Positions 51,675 to 62,503 of a DNA stretch of 64,000 nucleotides are shown here, piece after piece. This stretch comes from Candidatus Aalborgicola danicus (GTDB lineage Bacteria; Pseudomonadota; Gammaproteobacteria; Burkholderiales; Burkholderiaceae_C). The translations under genes and the position numbers were made by a program. Location of the stretch: contig JADJBC010000020.1 in the NCBI GenBank assembly GCA_016703945.1, forward strand, positions 62,001 to 126,000. Direction: 5' to 3'. Numbering within the stretch: position 1 is the stretch's first letter; each line of letters opens with the position of its first letter. The notes beneath the pieces were generated by a model, which was not told the DNA's origin, made no database searches, and saw only the letters and a program-made list of their open reading frames with translations.

Positions 51675-52100
51675 TCAGGCACCCTTCAACCAGTCGCGAA
51701 GCCTCTCCGGTAACGGCACCGACTTCTGTTTGGGAAAATCAATCCACACCATGGTCTCTCCGCCATTGGCATAAAGCGTGTTGCTGTTGTCGGCACGCAG
51801 CAGCTCGTGGTACATGTCGAACGATGACCGGCCAACTGCGCCTACGTAGCTCTTGATGATCACCTGGCCTGGGTACTCCAACTGGCGGATGAAATTGCAG
51901 AAGATGTTGGCAATCACAAATCCTTCTCCAGCCGAATTGATCGAAAATCCATTTTCGTCCATCAACTGGATGCGTGCGGTCTCCATGTAGCGCAAATAGA
52001 CGGTGTTGTTGACGTGCCCCATGGCATCCATGTCGCCCCAGCGGATGGGTGTGGTCATGGTGTGCAGGAGGCGTTTGGTTTCAGGGACTTCCAGTTTCAT
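51675..52100 (-). CDS. Acyl-CoA thioesterase, 4-hydroxybenzoyl-CoA/YbgC type
   Basis: A 141-residue hotdog-fold protein. The catalytic Asp and surrounding motif are in RWGDMDAMGHVNNTVYLRYM (residues about 21-40). It has no signal peptide. It hydrolyses an acyl- or aryl-CoA; the substrate cannot be told. It is convergent with ffh and shows no clear operon partner. Confidence 0.88.
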   Translation of the reverse strand: MKLEVPETKRLLHTMTTPIRWGDMDAMGHVNNTVYLRYMETARIQLMDENGFSINSAGEGFVIANIFCNFIRQLEYPGQVIIKSYVGAVGRSSFDMYHELLRADNSNTLYANGGETMVWIDFPKQKSVPLPERLRDWLKGA

Positions 52101-52376
52101 TGTGCGCTCTCGATTTGGAATTGGGCTTGTAGTGCACCACTGTAAACCGGCGCAGGAACACAGTTGACGCGGCGCGCAAAGCCAATCACCTGCGAGTTCC
52201 AGCGTCCGTTTCGGGCGACACTGCAGCCCCCATTTATCAAAAGTCAGTTCATGTTGGCAGGTGTTGCGTTTGCGCTGGCGGTGGGGGTCATGTAGGGGCT
52301 GGTCTTTGATCGCCTGCTGCGCAAAGACTGCCTTTTATCCTATAGTGAGCGTCTGTTTTTCTGTCGGGAGACTCGC

Positions 52377-54416
52377 ATGCGATCCGTCAAGCCCATCTGC
52401 GCCACGCGAACAGTAGCCACCCTGCGAACAACGGCCGTGCTGGCCGTGATTGCGGTTCCGCTGTGGTTGACCGGATGCGGCGGCGGTAACCAAAGTACCG
52501 GGTCTTCGGTGTCCAATGCCACCGGCGTCGCTGTGGCGACCACCGCAAAAGCGCTGGACCAGACGCCACCGGTGGTGTTTGATGCACGCGTCGATGCGAG
52601 CTTGTGCAACACCAACGGCGCACCCACGGCATCGCCTGACGGTAGCAGCACCGCGCTGATTGATGGCCAATGTATGCGGACCTCGCCGCTGTTGCTGGCG
52701 CCGCCCAATGTGGTGAAGGTGACAACCCAACAAGCCAGAACGGCGGGCGCACCCAGCACGCGGGCGACCACGCTCGCCACCGGTACGATCACCAGTACCG
52801 CCGTATTTGACTGGGCTGAAGCCACGTTTGCGGGCATCTTCGTTGGGCACAAGACCAACCAGACGGCGGGCGCTTTGGTCTACCGCTTCTACCCGGAATC
52901 ACAGACTTATATCGCCGTGAACGATGACAAGGTTTATGTGCTCGGGCCTGCCACCAACAACGCAGTGGCCCTGGTGGGTCGACTGGCCGACTTCAACTGC
53001 CTGGTATTTCCCGGAAACTGCACCGTGCCGGACAGCCCGGTGATTGGCACCGCAACGGCGGGAGATGGATTGGGTGTCATTGCATTCAGCGGGGCCCCGT
53101 CCGGCGGCGGTGCCAGCGTCTCGTTCTACACCGCAACCTGTATCGCGGTGGGGTCCAGCAAATCGGCCAGCGCCACGGCCAGCCCGATCACGGTTTCGGG
53201 TCTGACCAATGACACCTTGTACAGTTGCCAGGTCAGCGCCACCAACAACGCGGGCACGTCGAATGCCTCTGGCGTGGTGACGGTAAAACCCGTTGCCAGC
53301 AGCACACCCATCACCCCCGGTGCGACGGCGCCCGGTGCCCCCACCATTGGGGCGGCCACGGCGGGCAATGCCAGCGCCAGCATTGCGTTCACCGCTCCTG
53401 CCTCCAATGGCGGCGCGACCATCACGCTGTACACAGCCACCTGCACAGCGGCTGGCGTGAGCAAGACCGGCACCACCACTGCCAGCCCGGCCAGCGTGAC
53501 CGGCCTGACCAACAGCACCGTCTACAGTTGCTCCGTCACCGCCACCAACAGCGTGGGCACTGGCGCAGCGTCGGCCAGCGTAAGCGTGACGCCGGTTGTC
53601 AGCACCAGCAGCGGTACGGCCAGCACCGCCAGTGTCTTGTGTTCCTACAGTGCCAGTGTGTTGAATACGTTTCTGAACCTCACCAGCACCAGCGCCATTA
53701 GCTGCAGCGGCACACAGCGCACCATCACGGGCAATGGCATTCCGGACCACACACCGGGCGCCTTCCCCAGTTCGGGCAACCCCAACACCATCTCCGTACA
53801 AAACGTCCGTTTCACCAACACCACCGCGCCGGCCGTGGTCAGCAGCACCGGCACTGCCGTGGCGCACACCCTGGGTTATGCCAATAACGCCATCAAGTTT
53901 GACCCCGCCACGGCCGAGAGTTACCAGAACGCCGGCGTCTGGAATATCGAGGCTTTGAACCAGACCTACTTTTCCGCCGGGGCCGATTCCAGCAATGCCC
54001 ACGTGCAGCCCAACGGCGCCTACCACTACCACGGCATCCCGGAGGGTTATGTCACCCGCCTGGCCAAAGGTACCGGCATGGCCCTAGTTGGTTTTGCCGT
54101 AGACGGATTTCCCATGTACGCCCGCTATGGCTTCAACACGGCGACAGACGCCAACAGTGGCACCAAGGTGATGACACCGAGCTGGCGCAAGAAGACGACC
54201 CCCAGCGCCGGTCGGCCGTCCACCAGCATTGCGGCCATGGGCACCTTTACCCAGGACTTTGAATACGTGGCGGGCCTGGGCGATCTGGACGAATGCAATG
54301 GCCGCTTTGGTGTGACACCAGAGTTCCCCAACGGCATCTACCACTACTACATCACCGATGCCTTCCCGTACATCCAGCGCTGCGTGAAAGGTACGGCGGC
54401 CTCAACCGGGCCGTGA
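52377..54416 (+). CDS. Lipoprotein with FNWAE-type, Fn3-like and YHYH domains
   Basis: A 679-residue protein from ATG 52377 with CGGGAG upstream. The lipobox is LTGCGGG (Cys about 32). Residues about 140-215 carry the module FDWAEATFAGIFVGHKTNQ and VYRFYPESQTYIAVNDDKVY. Fn3-like Thr/Ala-rich repeats come next (TLYSCQVSATNNAGTSNASG, TVYSCSVTATNSVGTGAAS). The C-terminal YHYH domain includes NGAYHYHGIPEGYV, GFAVDGFPMYARYG and FPNGIYHYYITDAFPYIQRC. YHYH proteins are exported and of uncertain function, often beside HupE-like genes, as here. Confidence 0.82.
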   Translation: MRSVKPICATRTVATLRTTAVLAVIAVPLWLTGCGGGNQSTGSSVSNATGVAVATTAKALDQTPPVVFDARVDASLCNTNGAPTASPDGSSTALIDGQCMRTSPLLLAPPNVVKVTTQQARTAGAPSTRATTLATGTITSTAVFDWAEATFAGIFVGHKTNQTAGALVYRFYPESQTYIAVNDDKVYVLGPATNNAVALVGRLADFNCLVFPGNCTVPDSPVIGTATAGDGLGVIAFSGAPSGGGASVSFYTATCIAVGSSKSASATASPITVSGLTNDTLYSCQVSATNNAGTSNASGVVTVKPVASSTPITPGATAPGAPTIGAATAGNASASIAFTAPASNGGATITLYTATCTAAGVSKTGTTTASPASVTGLTNSTVYSCSVTATNSVGTGAASASVSVTPVVSTSSGTASTASVLCSYSASVLNTFLNLTSTSAISCSGTQRTITGNGIPDHTPGAFPSSGNPNTISVQNVRFTNTTAPAVVSSTGTAVAHTLGYANNAIKFDPATAESYQNAGVWNIEALNQTYFSAGADSSNAHVQPNGAYHYHGIPEGYVTRLAKGTGMALVGFAVDGFPMYARYGFNTATDANSGTKVMTPSWRKKTTPSAGRPSTSIAAMGTFTQDFEYVAGLGDLDECNGRFGVTPEFPNGIYHYYITDAFPYIQRCVKGTAASTGP

Positions 54417-55567
54417 CCTTTCGGTGGTGGGCAAGCTGTGCCCTGAGGCTGGGGGCGTGCCTAGCGCTTGGCTGCATCAACCCGGTGGCTGCGCATCTGA
54501 TGCCACAAGCCCAGGGCGCGGTGCGTGTGGACGGCAACACGGTATATGCCACGGTGTCGCTTCCGGTGGCCGAACTGCGGGGCTTCGATACCAACAGTGA
54601 CGGGCGTTTGAGCCTGCTGGAGCTGAACCAGCATCGTACCGAATTGCTGGACCAGGCGAACCGCTTGCTCGACTTTCGCAGCAACGGGCAGGCCGGTGAA
54701 CGGATCTTTGAAGACCTGCTGATCCCCCACCTGCACACACCCGGTGCGCCCACGGCGCCTGATCAAGTCTTCACCGAGCAGTTGATCAGCATGCGCAGGC
54801 TGCAGTGGCCAACGGCGATTCAGACCCTGAGTTTGCGGGCCGATGTATTCAAGGCAACAGGTAGTCCGCAGCAACTGGCGCTGCAGGCCGTCACCATCTC
54901 CGCCGCAGACCCCAACACGGCAGCCCTGGCCGAGGCCGTCATCCTGTCATCCCATTACCCCGAACACTTCTTCTTCCAGGGTGCCATGGCGTCGTTCAAG
55001 CGGTTTGTGCCCTTAGGCATCGAGCACATGCTGGTGGGGGTGGACCACCTGTTGTTTTTGTTGACCGTGTTGGTGGGTACTGTGGGGTGGCGGCGCATGG
55101 TCGGCGTGGTTACGGCGTTCACGGTGGCGCACAGCATCACACTCGTGTTGTCGACCCTCGGCTGGTTGGGTGTGTCGCCGTCATTGGCCGAGCCTCTGAT
55201 TGCCGCCAGCATTGTGCTGGTGGCGTTGAACAACTTGCGTACTGACTCTCTGACGAACCGCGGAGCCAAGGCCTGGCGTCATGTCGGTCTGGTTTTTGCC
55301 TGTGGCCTGATCCATGGCCTGGGCTTTGCCACCGCCCTGGCAGCGTTGGGCGGCGTCAGCAGCCAACGCTGGCCGGGCCTGCTGGGCTTCAACCTCGGGG
55401 TTGAATTGGGGCAATTGGTGTTTGCAGGTGCCCTGCTTGTGCTGTGGTCCGCAGCACTGCGCTTGGGCCTTGCCCAGTACACCCTGCAACGCAGAGTGTC
55501 GATGCTGTCGGCTGCGATGGGCGGAGTGTTGTTGTGGCAGCAGTTGGACAATAGTGTGCAGATGTGA
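54413..55567 (+). CDS. HupE/UreJ-type membrane protein
   Basis: A 384-residue protein from GTG 54413, whose GTGA overlaps the YHYH stop. A signal segment (LRLGACLALGCINPVAAH) is followed by a periplasmic domain with an EF-hand-like loop (FDTNSDGRLSLLELNQH). About six or seven C-terminal helices include LGIEHMLVGVDHLLFLLTV and AFTVAHSITLVLSTLGW, with conserved His/Asp of the HupE/UreJ_2 family. The family is linked to metal (nickel, cobalt, possibly copper) uptake; the substrate here is unproven. A dispersed repeat follows the stop. Confidence 0.85.
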   Translation: MTFRWWASCALRLGACLALGCINPVAAHLMPQAQGAVRVDGNTVYATVSLPVAELRGFDTNSDGRLSLLELNQHRTELLDQANRLLDFRSNGQAGERIFEDLLIPHLHTPGAPTAPDQVFTEQLISMRRLQWPTAIQTLSLRADVFKATGSPQQLALQAVTISAADPNTAALAEAVILSSHYPEHFFFQGAMASFKRFVPLGIEHMLVGVDHLLFLLTVLVGTVGWRRMVGVVTAFTVAHSITLVLSTLGWLGVSPSLAEPLIAASIVLVALNNLRTDSLTNRGAKAWRHVGLVFACGLIHGLGFATALAALGGVSSQRWPGLLGFNLGVELGQLVFAGALLVLWSAALRLGLAQYTLQRRVSMLSAAMGGVLLWQQLDNSVQM

Positions 55568-55568
55568 T

Positions 55569-55617
55569 GCTATATATTAAATAGCAATTTCTGTATATTC
55601 TACGAGGGCTGGAGGCC
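55569..55617 (+). repeat. 49-bp dispersed repeat, copy A (intergenic)
   Basis: It begins GCTATATATTAAATAGC, with GAGGGCTGGAG starting 35 bases after the first G, like the copies at 9962 and 1291. The first 17 bases can form a small hairpin (GCTAT/ATAGC). It lies directly after the HupE-like gene, where it might act as a 3' mRNA element. Confidence 0.65.
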
Positions 55618-55689
55618 GATTTTACCTAAAGTTTCTAAAGCTAAACCCAGTTGGGCGGGGTTGGGCCAACTTTGCGCACCGCGGCTCCA

Positions 55690-56358
55690 TTAAGGCCGCA
55701 CATCGGGTGCTGGCGTTGTCGGTACACCCTGGTCAATGGCGGCTTGATGCTGCCCGGCCAGCGCGCGTTGAAACGCGGGCCGGGCTTGCAAGCGTGCCCA
55801 ATAGGCGGCAGTGGAGGGGCTGAACTGGGCATCCAAGCCCAAATGTGCGGCCAGCATCAACGCATAGGCAACTGCAACATCGGCTGCGGTGAAGCGCCCG
55901 GCACATAGAAAGTCCTGTTGTTGAACAACGGCGTCGACGGCCCGCAGTCGCGCCAGAAACCAGCGGCTGTAGTCTTCGGCGACCTGGGGTTGTTGGCGCT
56001 GTGCCGGCTCGAAGTGCAGGTAGCGCAGCACCAGGGTCTGCGGAAAGGTGAGTGTGGCGTCGCTCATGTGCAACCAGTTCAGGTAAGCGCCATATGCTGG
56101 GTCGTTCACCGCCACGCTCAGATGGCCTGGGCTGTGCCGCGCCGCCAGGTATTCACAGATGGCGGCGGACTCGGTCATGCGGGTTTCGTCATCGATTAGC
56201 AGCGGCACAGTGCCCAAGGGGTTTTCTTGGAGATACGGCCGCGCCAGTGCGCGGGGCGGGAAGGGCAGCATCTTCAGTTGGTAAGGCAGGCCTAGTTCTT
56301 CCAGCAGCCAAAGGGGTCGGAAGGAGCGGGCGCTGACGCAGTGGTAAAGGGTGATCAT
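55690..56358 (-). CDS. Glutathione S-transferase family protein
   Basis: A 222-residue protein. The N-terminal thioredoxin-like domain begins LYHCVSARSFRPLWLLEELG (Ser likely contacting glutathione). DDETRMTESAAICEYLA gives the conserved E-S pair of the glutathione site. The C-terminal helical domain includes FTAADVAVAYALMLAAHLG. Substrate unknown. It follows the acyl-CoA ligase by 6 bp and is probably co-transcribed. Confidence 0.9.
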   Translation of the reverse strand: MITLYHCVSARSFRPLWLLEELGLPYQLKMLPFPPRALARPYLQENPLGTVPLLIDDETRMTESAAICEYLAARHSPGHLSVAVNDPAYGAYLNWLHMSDATLTFPQTLVLRYLHFEPAQRQQPQVAEDYSRWFLARLRAVDAVVQQQDFLCAGRFTAADVAVAYALMLAAHLGLDAQFSPSTAAYWARLQARPAFQRALAGQHQAAIDQGVPTTPAPDVRP

Positions 56359-56364
56359 GCTGGG

Positions 56365-58002
56365 TTAGCCCCGCTTCTTGTACGGGCGAAGGTCAAACAT
56401 GCCCGGCAGCGTGCGCGGGTCCTGGCCTTCGGGGAAGATACGGTGCTTCTGGATTTTTTGCGTGCCGGTTGTCGGGATCTCGGAGGCAAACCACAGCCAG
56501 CCAGGTGCTTTGTAGTAGGCCAGGTTGGCGTGGCAGAAGTCGAACAGGGTGGTGGCGGTTTGCGCGGTCTCGGTGCCGTTGCGGTCTTTCAGCACCACAC
56601 AGGCCAGCACCTCTTCTTCGCGCACGTCGTCGGGTAGCGCCATCACGGCCACATTCGCTACCAGCGGATGCGTCAGCAGCAGGGCCTCGACCTCGGCGGC
56701 GGCGATGTTTTCCCCCGAGCGGCGAATGATGTTTTTGCGCCGGTCCATGAAGTGCAACATGCCGTCTGGCCCGCGGACCACGATGTCGCCGGTATGGAAC
56801 CAGCCGCCGCGCCAGGCCTCTGCGGTGGCTTCGGGGTTGTCCAGGTAGCTGTTGAAGAAGTGGCGGCGCGGCGTGGCCTCGCTGTGGCGGATGACGAGTT
56901 CACCTGGCATGTTGTCGGGCACCACGTGGCCGTTCTCATCCATGACGCACGCATCCAAGCCAGGTCGTGCACGGCCAAAGGCGCGGGTGCCGACCTGGCG
57001 CGGTGCGTGGTTGTCACACAGCGGTCGCACCATCTCGGTCATGCCCCACAGCTCCAACAGCGGGAAGCCATAACGTTCCTCAAACACGGCATGCAGTTGC
57101 GGCTCCACGCCCGCGCCATAACCAAAGCGCACGCAGTGGGCGCGCTCCAAGGGGCTGGCGGGCTGGTTCAGCAACATGGGCACGACAACGCCCAGGTAGT
57201 GCACGATGGTGGCGCGGCTCTCCACCACCTCGGTCCACCAGCGGCTGGGCTGGAAGCGGTCGGTCTGCACCTGGCAACCACCGCTGAGCAGCATGCAATA
57301 GAACGACAGGATGGACGCGTTCACATGGAACAGCGGCAGCGGGTTGTACAGCCGCTCCTGCCCCTCGCGCACTGTCCCCAGGCCACCCTGGTGGGCATAC
57401 CAGTGGCCGGCTGCCAGCTCGTAGGTGTGGGATAACACACAACCCTTGGGCTGGCCGGTGGTGCCGGAGGTGTAGAGGATGCTGGCGGGCGTGTCGCCCG
57501 TCGGTTCACCGGCCTGGGCGGGTGTGGCGGCTGCGGGCAGGGGCTGGTGCGCGATGTCTTCCAATAGCGCTACCGGCGGCTGGTGCCGGGTCAGCGCCAG
57601 CGCGGCCTGCACCGCGTCATGGCGGCTCGTCAGCGTAACGATCAGCTCCACCTTGGCATGGTCCACTAAATAGGCCAGTTCACGTGGCCGGTAGTCTGGG
57701 TTGATGGGCACGCAGCATACGCCCAATGCGTTGAGTGCCAGCTTGTGCAACATGTGCTCGGGGCGGCTTTCCAGGAACAGGCCGACGCGGTGACCCAGCC
57801 CATAACCTGCGGCGCGGTACTGCGCCATCAGGCCACGCACGGCATCCGCGGCTTGGGCGTACGTGATCTCGCGGCCCCCCGGGTCGTAGCTACGACCCGG
57901 ATTGGCGGGCACGGCCAGCAGGCTGTTGGACGCATAGCGTTGCGCAGCGCAGAAGAAGGCGTGACCAATCGTGGTGGAGTCGTTTATGGCAATCATCGTC
58001 AT
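56365..58002 (-). CDS. ATP-dependent acyl-CoA ligase (AMP-forming)
   Basis: A 545-residue ANL-superfamily enzyme. The P-loop is ILYTSGTTGQPKGCVLSH (about 175-192). The A5 motif is LLELWGMTEMV. The C-terminal hinge is FMDRRKNIIRRSGENIAAAE. It activates a carboxylic acid to acyl-CoA. Proximity to methylcrotonyl-CoA carboxylase suggests a branched-chain or terpenoid acid, but this is inference. The usual final catalytic Lys (GTQKIQKH) is present. Confidence 0.88.
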   Translation of the reverse strand: MTMIAINDSTTIGHAFFCAAQRYASNSLLAVPANPGRSYDPGGREITYAQAADAVRGLMAQYRAAGYGLGHRVGLFLESRPEHMLHKLALNALGVCCVPINPDYRPRELAYLVDHAKVELIVTLTSRHDAVQAALALTRHQPPVALLEDIAHQPLPAAATPAQAGEPTGDTPASILYTSGTTGQPKGCVLSHTYELAAGHWYAHQGGLGTVREGQERLYNPLPLFHVNASILSFYCMLLSGGCQVQTDRFQPSRWWTEVVESRATIVHYLGVVVPMLLNQPASPLERAHCVRFGYGAGVEPQLHAVFEERYGFPLLELWGMTEMVRPLCDNHAPRQVGTRAFGRARPGLDACVMDENGHVVPDNMPGELVIRHSEATPRRHFFNSYLDNPEATAEAWRGGWFHTGDIVVRGPDGMLHFMDRRKNIIRRSGENIAAAEVEALLLTHPLVANVAVMALPDDVREEEVLACVVLKDRNGTETAQTATTLFDFCHANLAYYKAPGWLWFASEIPTTGTQKIQKHRIFPEGQDPRTLPGMFDLRPYKKRG

Positions 58003-58057
58003 GGTTGTCGCAGTCTACAAACAGCAACGATGCAGCGTGTGCCACGAAAGGGACAAA

Positions 58058-59185
58058 TCACGCCAATGGCAGGGCCTGCTTGCGAAACTCCGCCGGTGAC
58101 AACCCAGTCCAACTCTTAAATGCGCGGATAAAACTCTTCTCGTTGCGAAAGCCCGCTGCCTCGGCCACCTGTTTGATGGGCCGCGTGGTGCGGTGCAGCA
58201 GTTCAACGGCGCGGTCCTGGCGCACTTCGTCTTTCAGTCCCTGTAAGGTAGCACCTTCTTCCTTGAGCTGGCGGTGCAGTGTGCGCGGCGACACATTCAG
58301 CAGCGTGGCCAGCGCCTCGGCGCTGTGGGTTTGCTGGGCGTGGCTGGCCAGGGTCTGGCGCACGCGCTGCACCAGCAGCCGGTCGCGGCGGTACTGCAGC
58401 ACGGTCAGGGGCAGGGCGTGTTGCAGCATCTGCTGCAAGGCTTTTTCGTCGCGGCGCAGGGGCAAGTTCAAATACTGTGCATCGAACTGAATGCAGGCCG
58501 GACCGGTGCCAAACACGGTGGGGCCGGAAAACAGAACTGCGTAGGCGCTTTGGTGGGGCGGCGGCGGAAAGGGAAACTGCGCCCCAAGCAGCGCAATGCG
58601 TGAATCCACCAGCCAACAGGCCAAGCCGTGGATATTGCGCAGCACGGAAACCAGACAGAACTCACGCATGGGTGCAGGAAGACTGTGTGGCTGGGGATTT
58701 TGCTCCGTGTCCCCCGCCCGCGTTGCGGGCTCCTCCTTTACCTGCGCAAAATCCCCCGCTATCGCTCTACCCTCGGGGGCTTGTTCGGAATGCTCCTTGA
58801 TGCGAATGGTCGCCACGTCACCGGCCACACTCAGCTCCAACGCAAAGTCGGGGGCGATCAAGCCGTGGTGGCGGCACCAGCGGGAAATGGCCACACCCAA
58901 GGTTGGGGCGCTTATGGAGGCCCTGGCCAGCATGCCGTAGCTGCCCCAGGGCAGGCGTCGGCTAAACCAGCCCAGGGCTTCGTCGTCCAGTTCCTGCATG
59001 GCCGTGCCGGAAAGGGTTTCCATTTGCCAGGCGGTAATGCGGGCGTCCGGCTTGGCCACTTGCTCTGGCGCAATCTGTGCCTGGCGTAGGGCTTGAGCGG
59101 GGTCCTTGCCATAGCGCCGGTAGGCGGCCACAATGGCACGCACAAAGGCCATGGGCGTAGCGGCAATGGGAGATGATGCAACCAT
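58058..59185 (-). CDS. AraC-family transcriptional regulator
   Basis: A 375-residue protein. The N-terminal ligand domain is of the arabinose-binding-like type found in OruR/ArgR-type regulators (AIVAAYRRYGKDPAQALRQA). The C-terminal AraC HTH contains ALATLLNVSPRTLHRQLKEEG and IKQVAEAAGFRNEKSFIRAF. It is divergent from mccB, with the shared promoter region 59186-59314, so it may control the leucine locus and/or the acyl-CoA ligase (inference). Confidence 0.9.
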   Translation of the reverse strand: MVASSPIAATPMAFVRAIVAAYRRYGKDPAQALRQAQIAPEQVAKPDARITAWQMETLSGTAMQELDDEALGWFSRRLPWGSYGMLARASISAPTLGVAISRWCRHHGLIAPDFALELSVAGDVATIRIKEHSEQAPEGRAIAGDFAQVKEEPATRAGDTEQNPQPHSLPAPMREFCLVSVLRNIHGLACWLVDSRIALLGAQFPFPPPPHQSAYAVLFSGPTVFGTGPACIQFDAQYLNLPLRRDEKALQQMLQHALPLTVLQYRRDRLLVQRVRQTLASHAQQTHSAEALATLLNVSPRTLHRQLKEEGATLQGLKDEVRQDRAVELLHRTTRPIKQVAEAAGFRNEKSFIRAFKSWTGLSPAEFRKQALPLA

Positions 59186-59314
59186 GCCGCTAGTGTGCAG
59201 CAGTTTTTAGTCTGTGGCGCGATTTGCAACCTTTATGACCTACATGCCACACCCCACCCAGCTGAAAATGCAAGCTGAATTCTGAAACCCTCTTTCTCTT
59301 ACCGGAACCCGCCC

Positions 59315-60937
<1,623 letters not shown>

Positions 60938-60940
60938 TGC

Positions 60941-61633
60941 ATGGATTCGCTGTGGTCCTCGCTGGTCCAGTGGCTGCACGCCGTCGGATGGGCGCCGGGC
61001 AGTGCGGTGCACGTGAGCGACAAGCTGGACTTGCCCAGCCTGCTGGCACTGGCTGCCGTGCTCGGTTGGGCCAGCGGTTTCCGTCTGTATGCAGTGGTGT
61101 TTATCACTGGCTTGGCGGGTGTTATGGGATGGCTTGTGCTGCCCCAGGGGCTTCAATTGCTGCAGCACCCGGCCCTGTTGATTGCCAGCGGCTGCATGTT
61201 GTTCATGGAGTTTTTTGCCGACAAAATTCCGGGGCTGGATTCGCTGTGGGACATCGTGCACAGCGTGGTCCGCATTCCGGCCGGCGCTGCACTCGCGGCG
61301 GGCGCCCTGGGTGCGGACAGTGGAACGATGACCCTGGTGGCCGCGTTGTTGGGCGGCTCGTTGGCCGCTACCAGCCAAGCTGCCAAGACCACCACACGCG
61401 CGGCCATCAACACCTCGCCCGAGCCTTTCAGCAATGTAGTGGCCAGCCTGTTCGAGGACGGCCTAGTGGTCGGTGCCCTGTGGTTGGCTACGACCAACCC
61501 TTTGGTTTTTGGCCTGGTGCTTTGTGTGGTTGTGGTGTTGATGTGGATCGTCACCTGGCTGCTCATCCAGTTTCTCAAGGCGGTGTTTAACCGCGTGTCC
61601 CGGTTCTCTTCCGGTTTTCAAAAGGCTGCCTAA
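60941..61633 (+). CDS. DUF4126 membrane protein
   Basis: A 230-residue protein starting 3 bp after mccB and ending immediately before the mccA ATG. About five hydrophobic stretches (LLALAAVLGWASGFRLYAVV, LALVVVLMWIV type) and the motif GMLGADSGTMTLVAALLGG-like segment ALGADSGTMTLVAALLGG fit DUF4126, an uncharacterised inner-membrane family. Its position between the two carboxylase subunits suggests co-expression, but no link to leucine catabolism is established. Confidence 0.82.
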   Translation: MDSLWSSLVQWLHAVGWAPGSAVHVSDKLDLPSLLALAAVLGWASGFRLYAVVFITGLAGVMGWLVLPQGLQLLQHPALLIASGCMLFMEFFADKIPGLDSLWDIVHSVVRIPAGAALAAGALGADSGTMTLVAALLGGSLAATSQAAKTTTRAAINTSPEPFSNVVASLFEDGLVVGALWLATTNPLVFGLVLCVVVVLMWIVTWLLIQFLKAVFNRVSRFSSGFQKAA

Positions 61634-62503
61634 ATGTTCACCAAAATACTCATTGCAAATCGCGGGGAGATCGCCTGCCGCGTAGCCGCCACCGCCCGCC
61701 GCCTCGCCATCAAAACCGTCGCCGTGTATTCCGATGCCGACGCCGGCGCCAAACACGTGGCCGCCTGCGACGAGGCCATCCACATTGGCGGCAGCGCTCC
61801 CAAGGACAGCTACCTGCGCTGGGAAAAAATCATTGCTGCGGCCAAGGCCACCGGCGCCCAGGCCATCCACCCCGGCTACGGCTTCCTGAGTGAAAACGAA
61901 GAGTTCGCGCAGGCCTGCGCCGATGCCGGTCTGGTCTTCATTGGCCCGCCACCATCGGCCATCAAGGACATGGGCCTGAAGGCCGAATCCAAGCAACTGA
62001 TGGAAAAGGCCGGTGTACCCCTCGTGCCCGGCTACCACGGCGCCAACCAGGACCCGGCGCTGCTGCAGGCCGAGGCCGATCGCATTGGTTACCCCGTGCT
62101 GATCAAGGCCAGCGCCGGTGGTGGTGGCAAGGGCATGCGTGCGGTGGACAAGTCCGAGGACTTTGCCGCTGCGCTGGCCAGTTGCAAGCGCGAGGCCATC
62201 AACAGCTTTGGTGATGACGCGGTGCTGATCGAAAAGTACGTGCAGCGCCCGCGCCACATCGAGATCCAGGTGTTTGGCGACACCCAGGGCAACTACGTCT
62301 ACCTGTTCGAGCGCGACTGCTCGGTGCAGCGCCGCCACCAGAAGGTGCTGGAAGAGGCTCCCGCGCCCGGCATGACGCCCGAGATGCGCGCCCAGATGGG
62401 CCTGGCCGCCGTGGCCGCCGCCCGTGCCGTGAACTACGTGGGTGCCGGCACGGTGGAGTTCATCGTGGAGCAGCGCGACGACGACGGCGCCGGGCGCAGA
62501 TGA
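61634..62503 (+). pseudogene. mccA: Methylcrotonyl-CoA carboxylase alpha subunit, N-terminal part (frameshifted)
   Basis: The biotin carboxylase region is intact up to residue 284: ILIANRGEIACRVAATA, HPGYGFLSENEEF, ASAGGGGKGMRAV and RDCSVQRRHQKVLEEAPAPG. At VEFIVEQRDDDG the family should continue straight into FYFMEMNTRLQVEHP. Instead the frame ends at TGA 62501, just before a G-rich hairpin. The next part resumes in another frame at 62559. One base fewer between about 62486 and 62500 would join both parts with a roughly 20-residue insert. Confidence 0.85.

Noticed and set aside
52245..52305. Short ORF MLAGVAFALAVGVM upstream of the YHYH gene
   Set aside because: Only 14 codons, no ribosome site and no regulatory residue bias.
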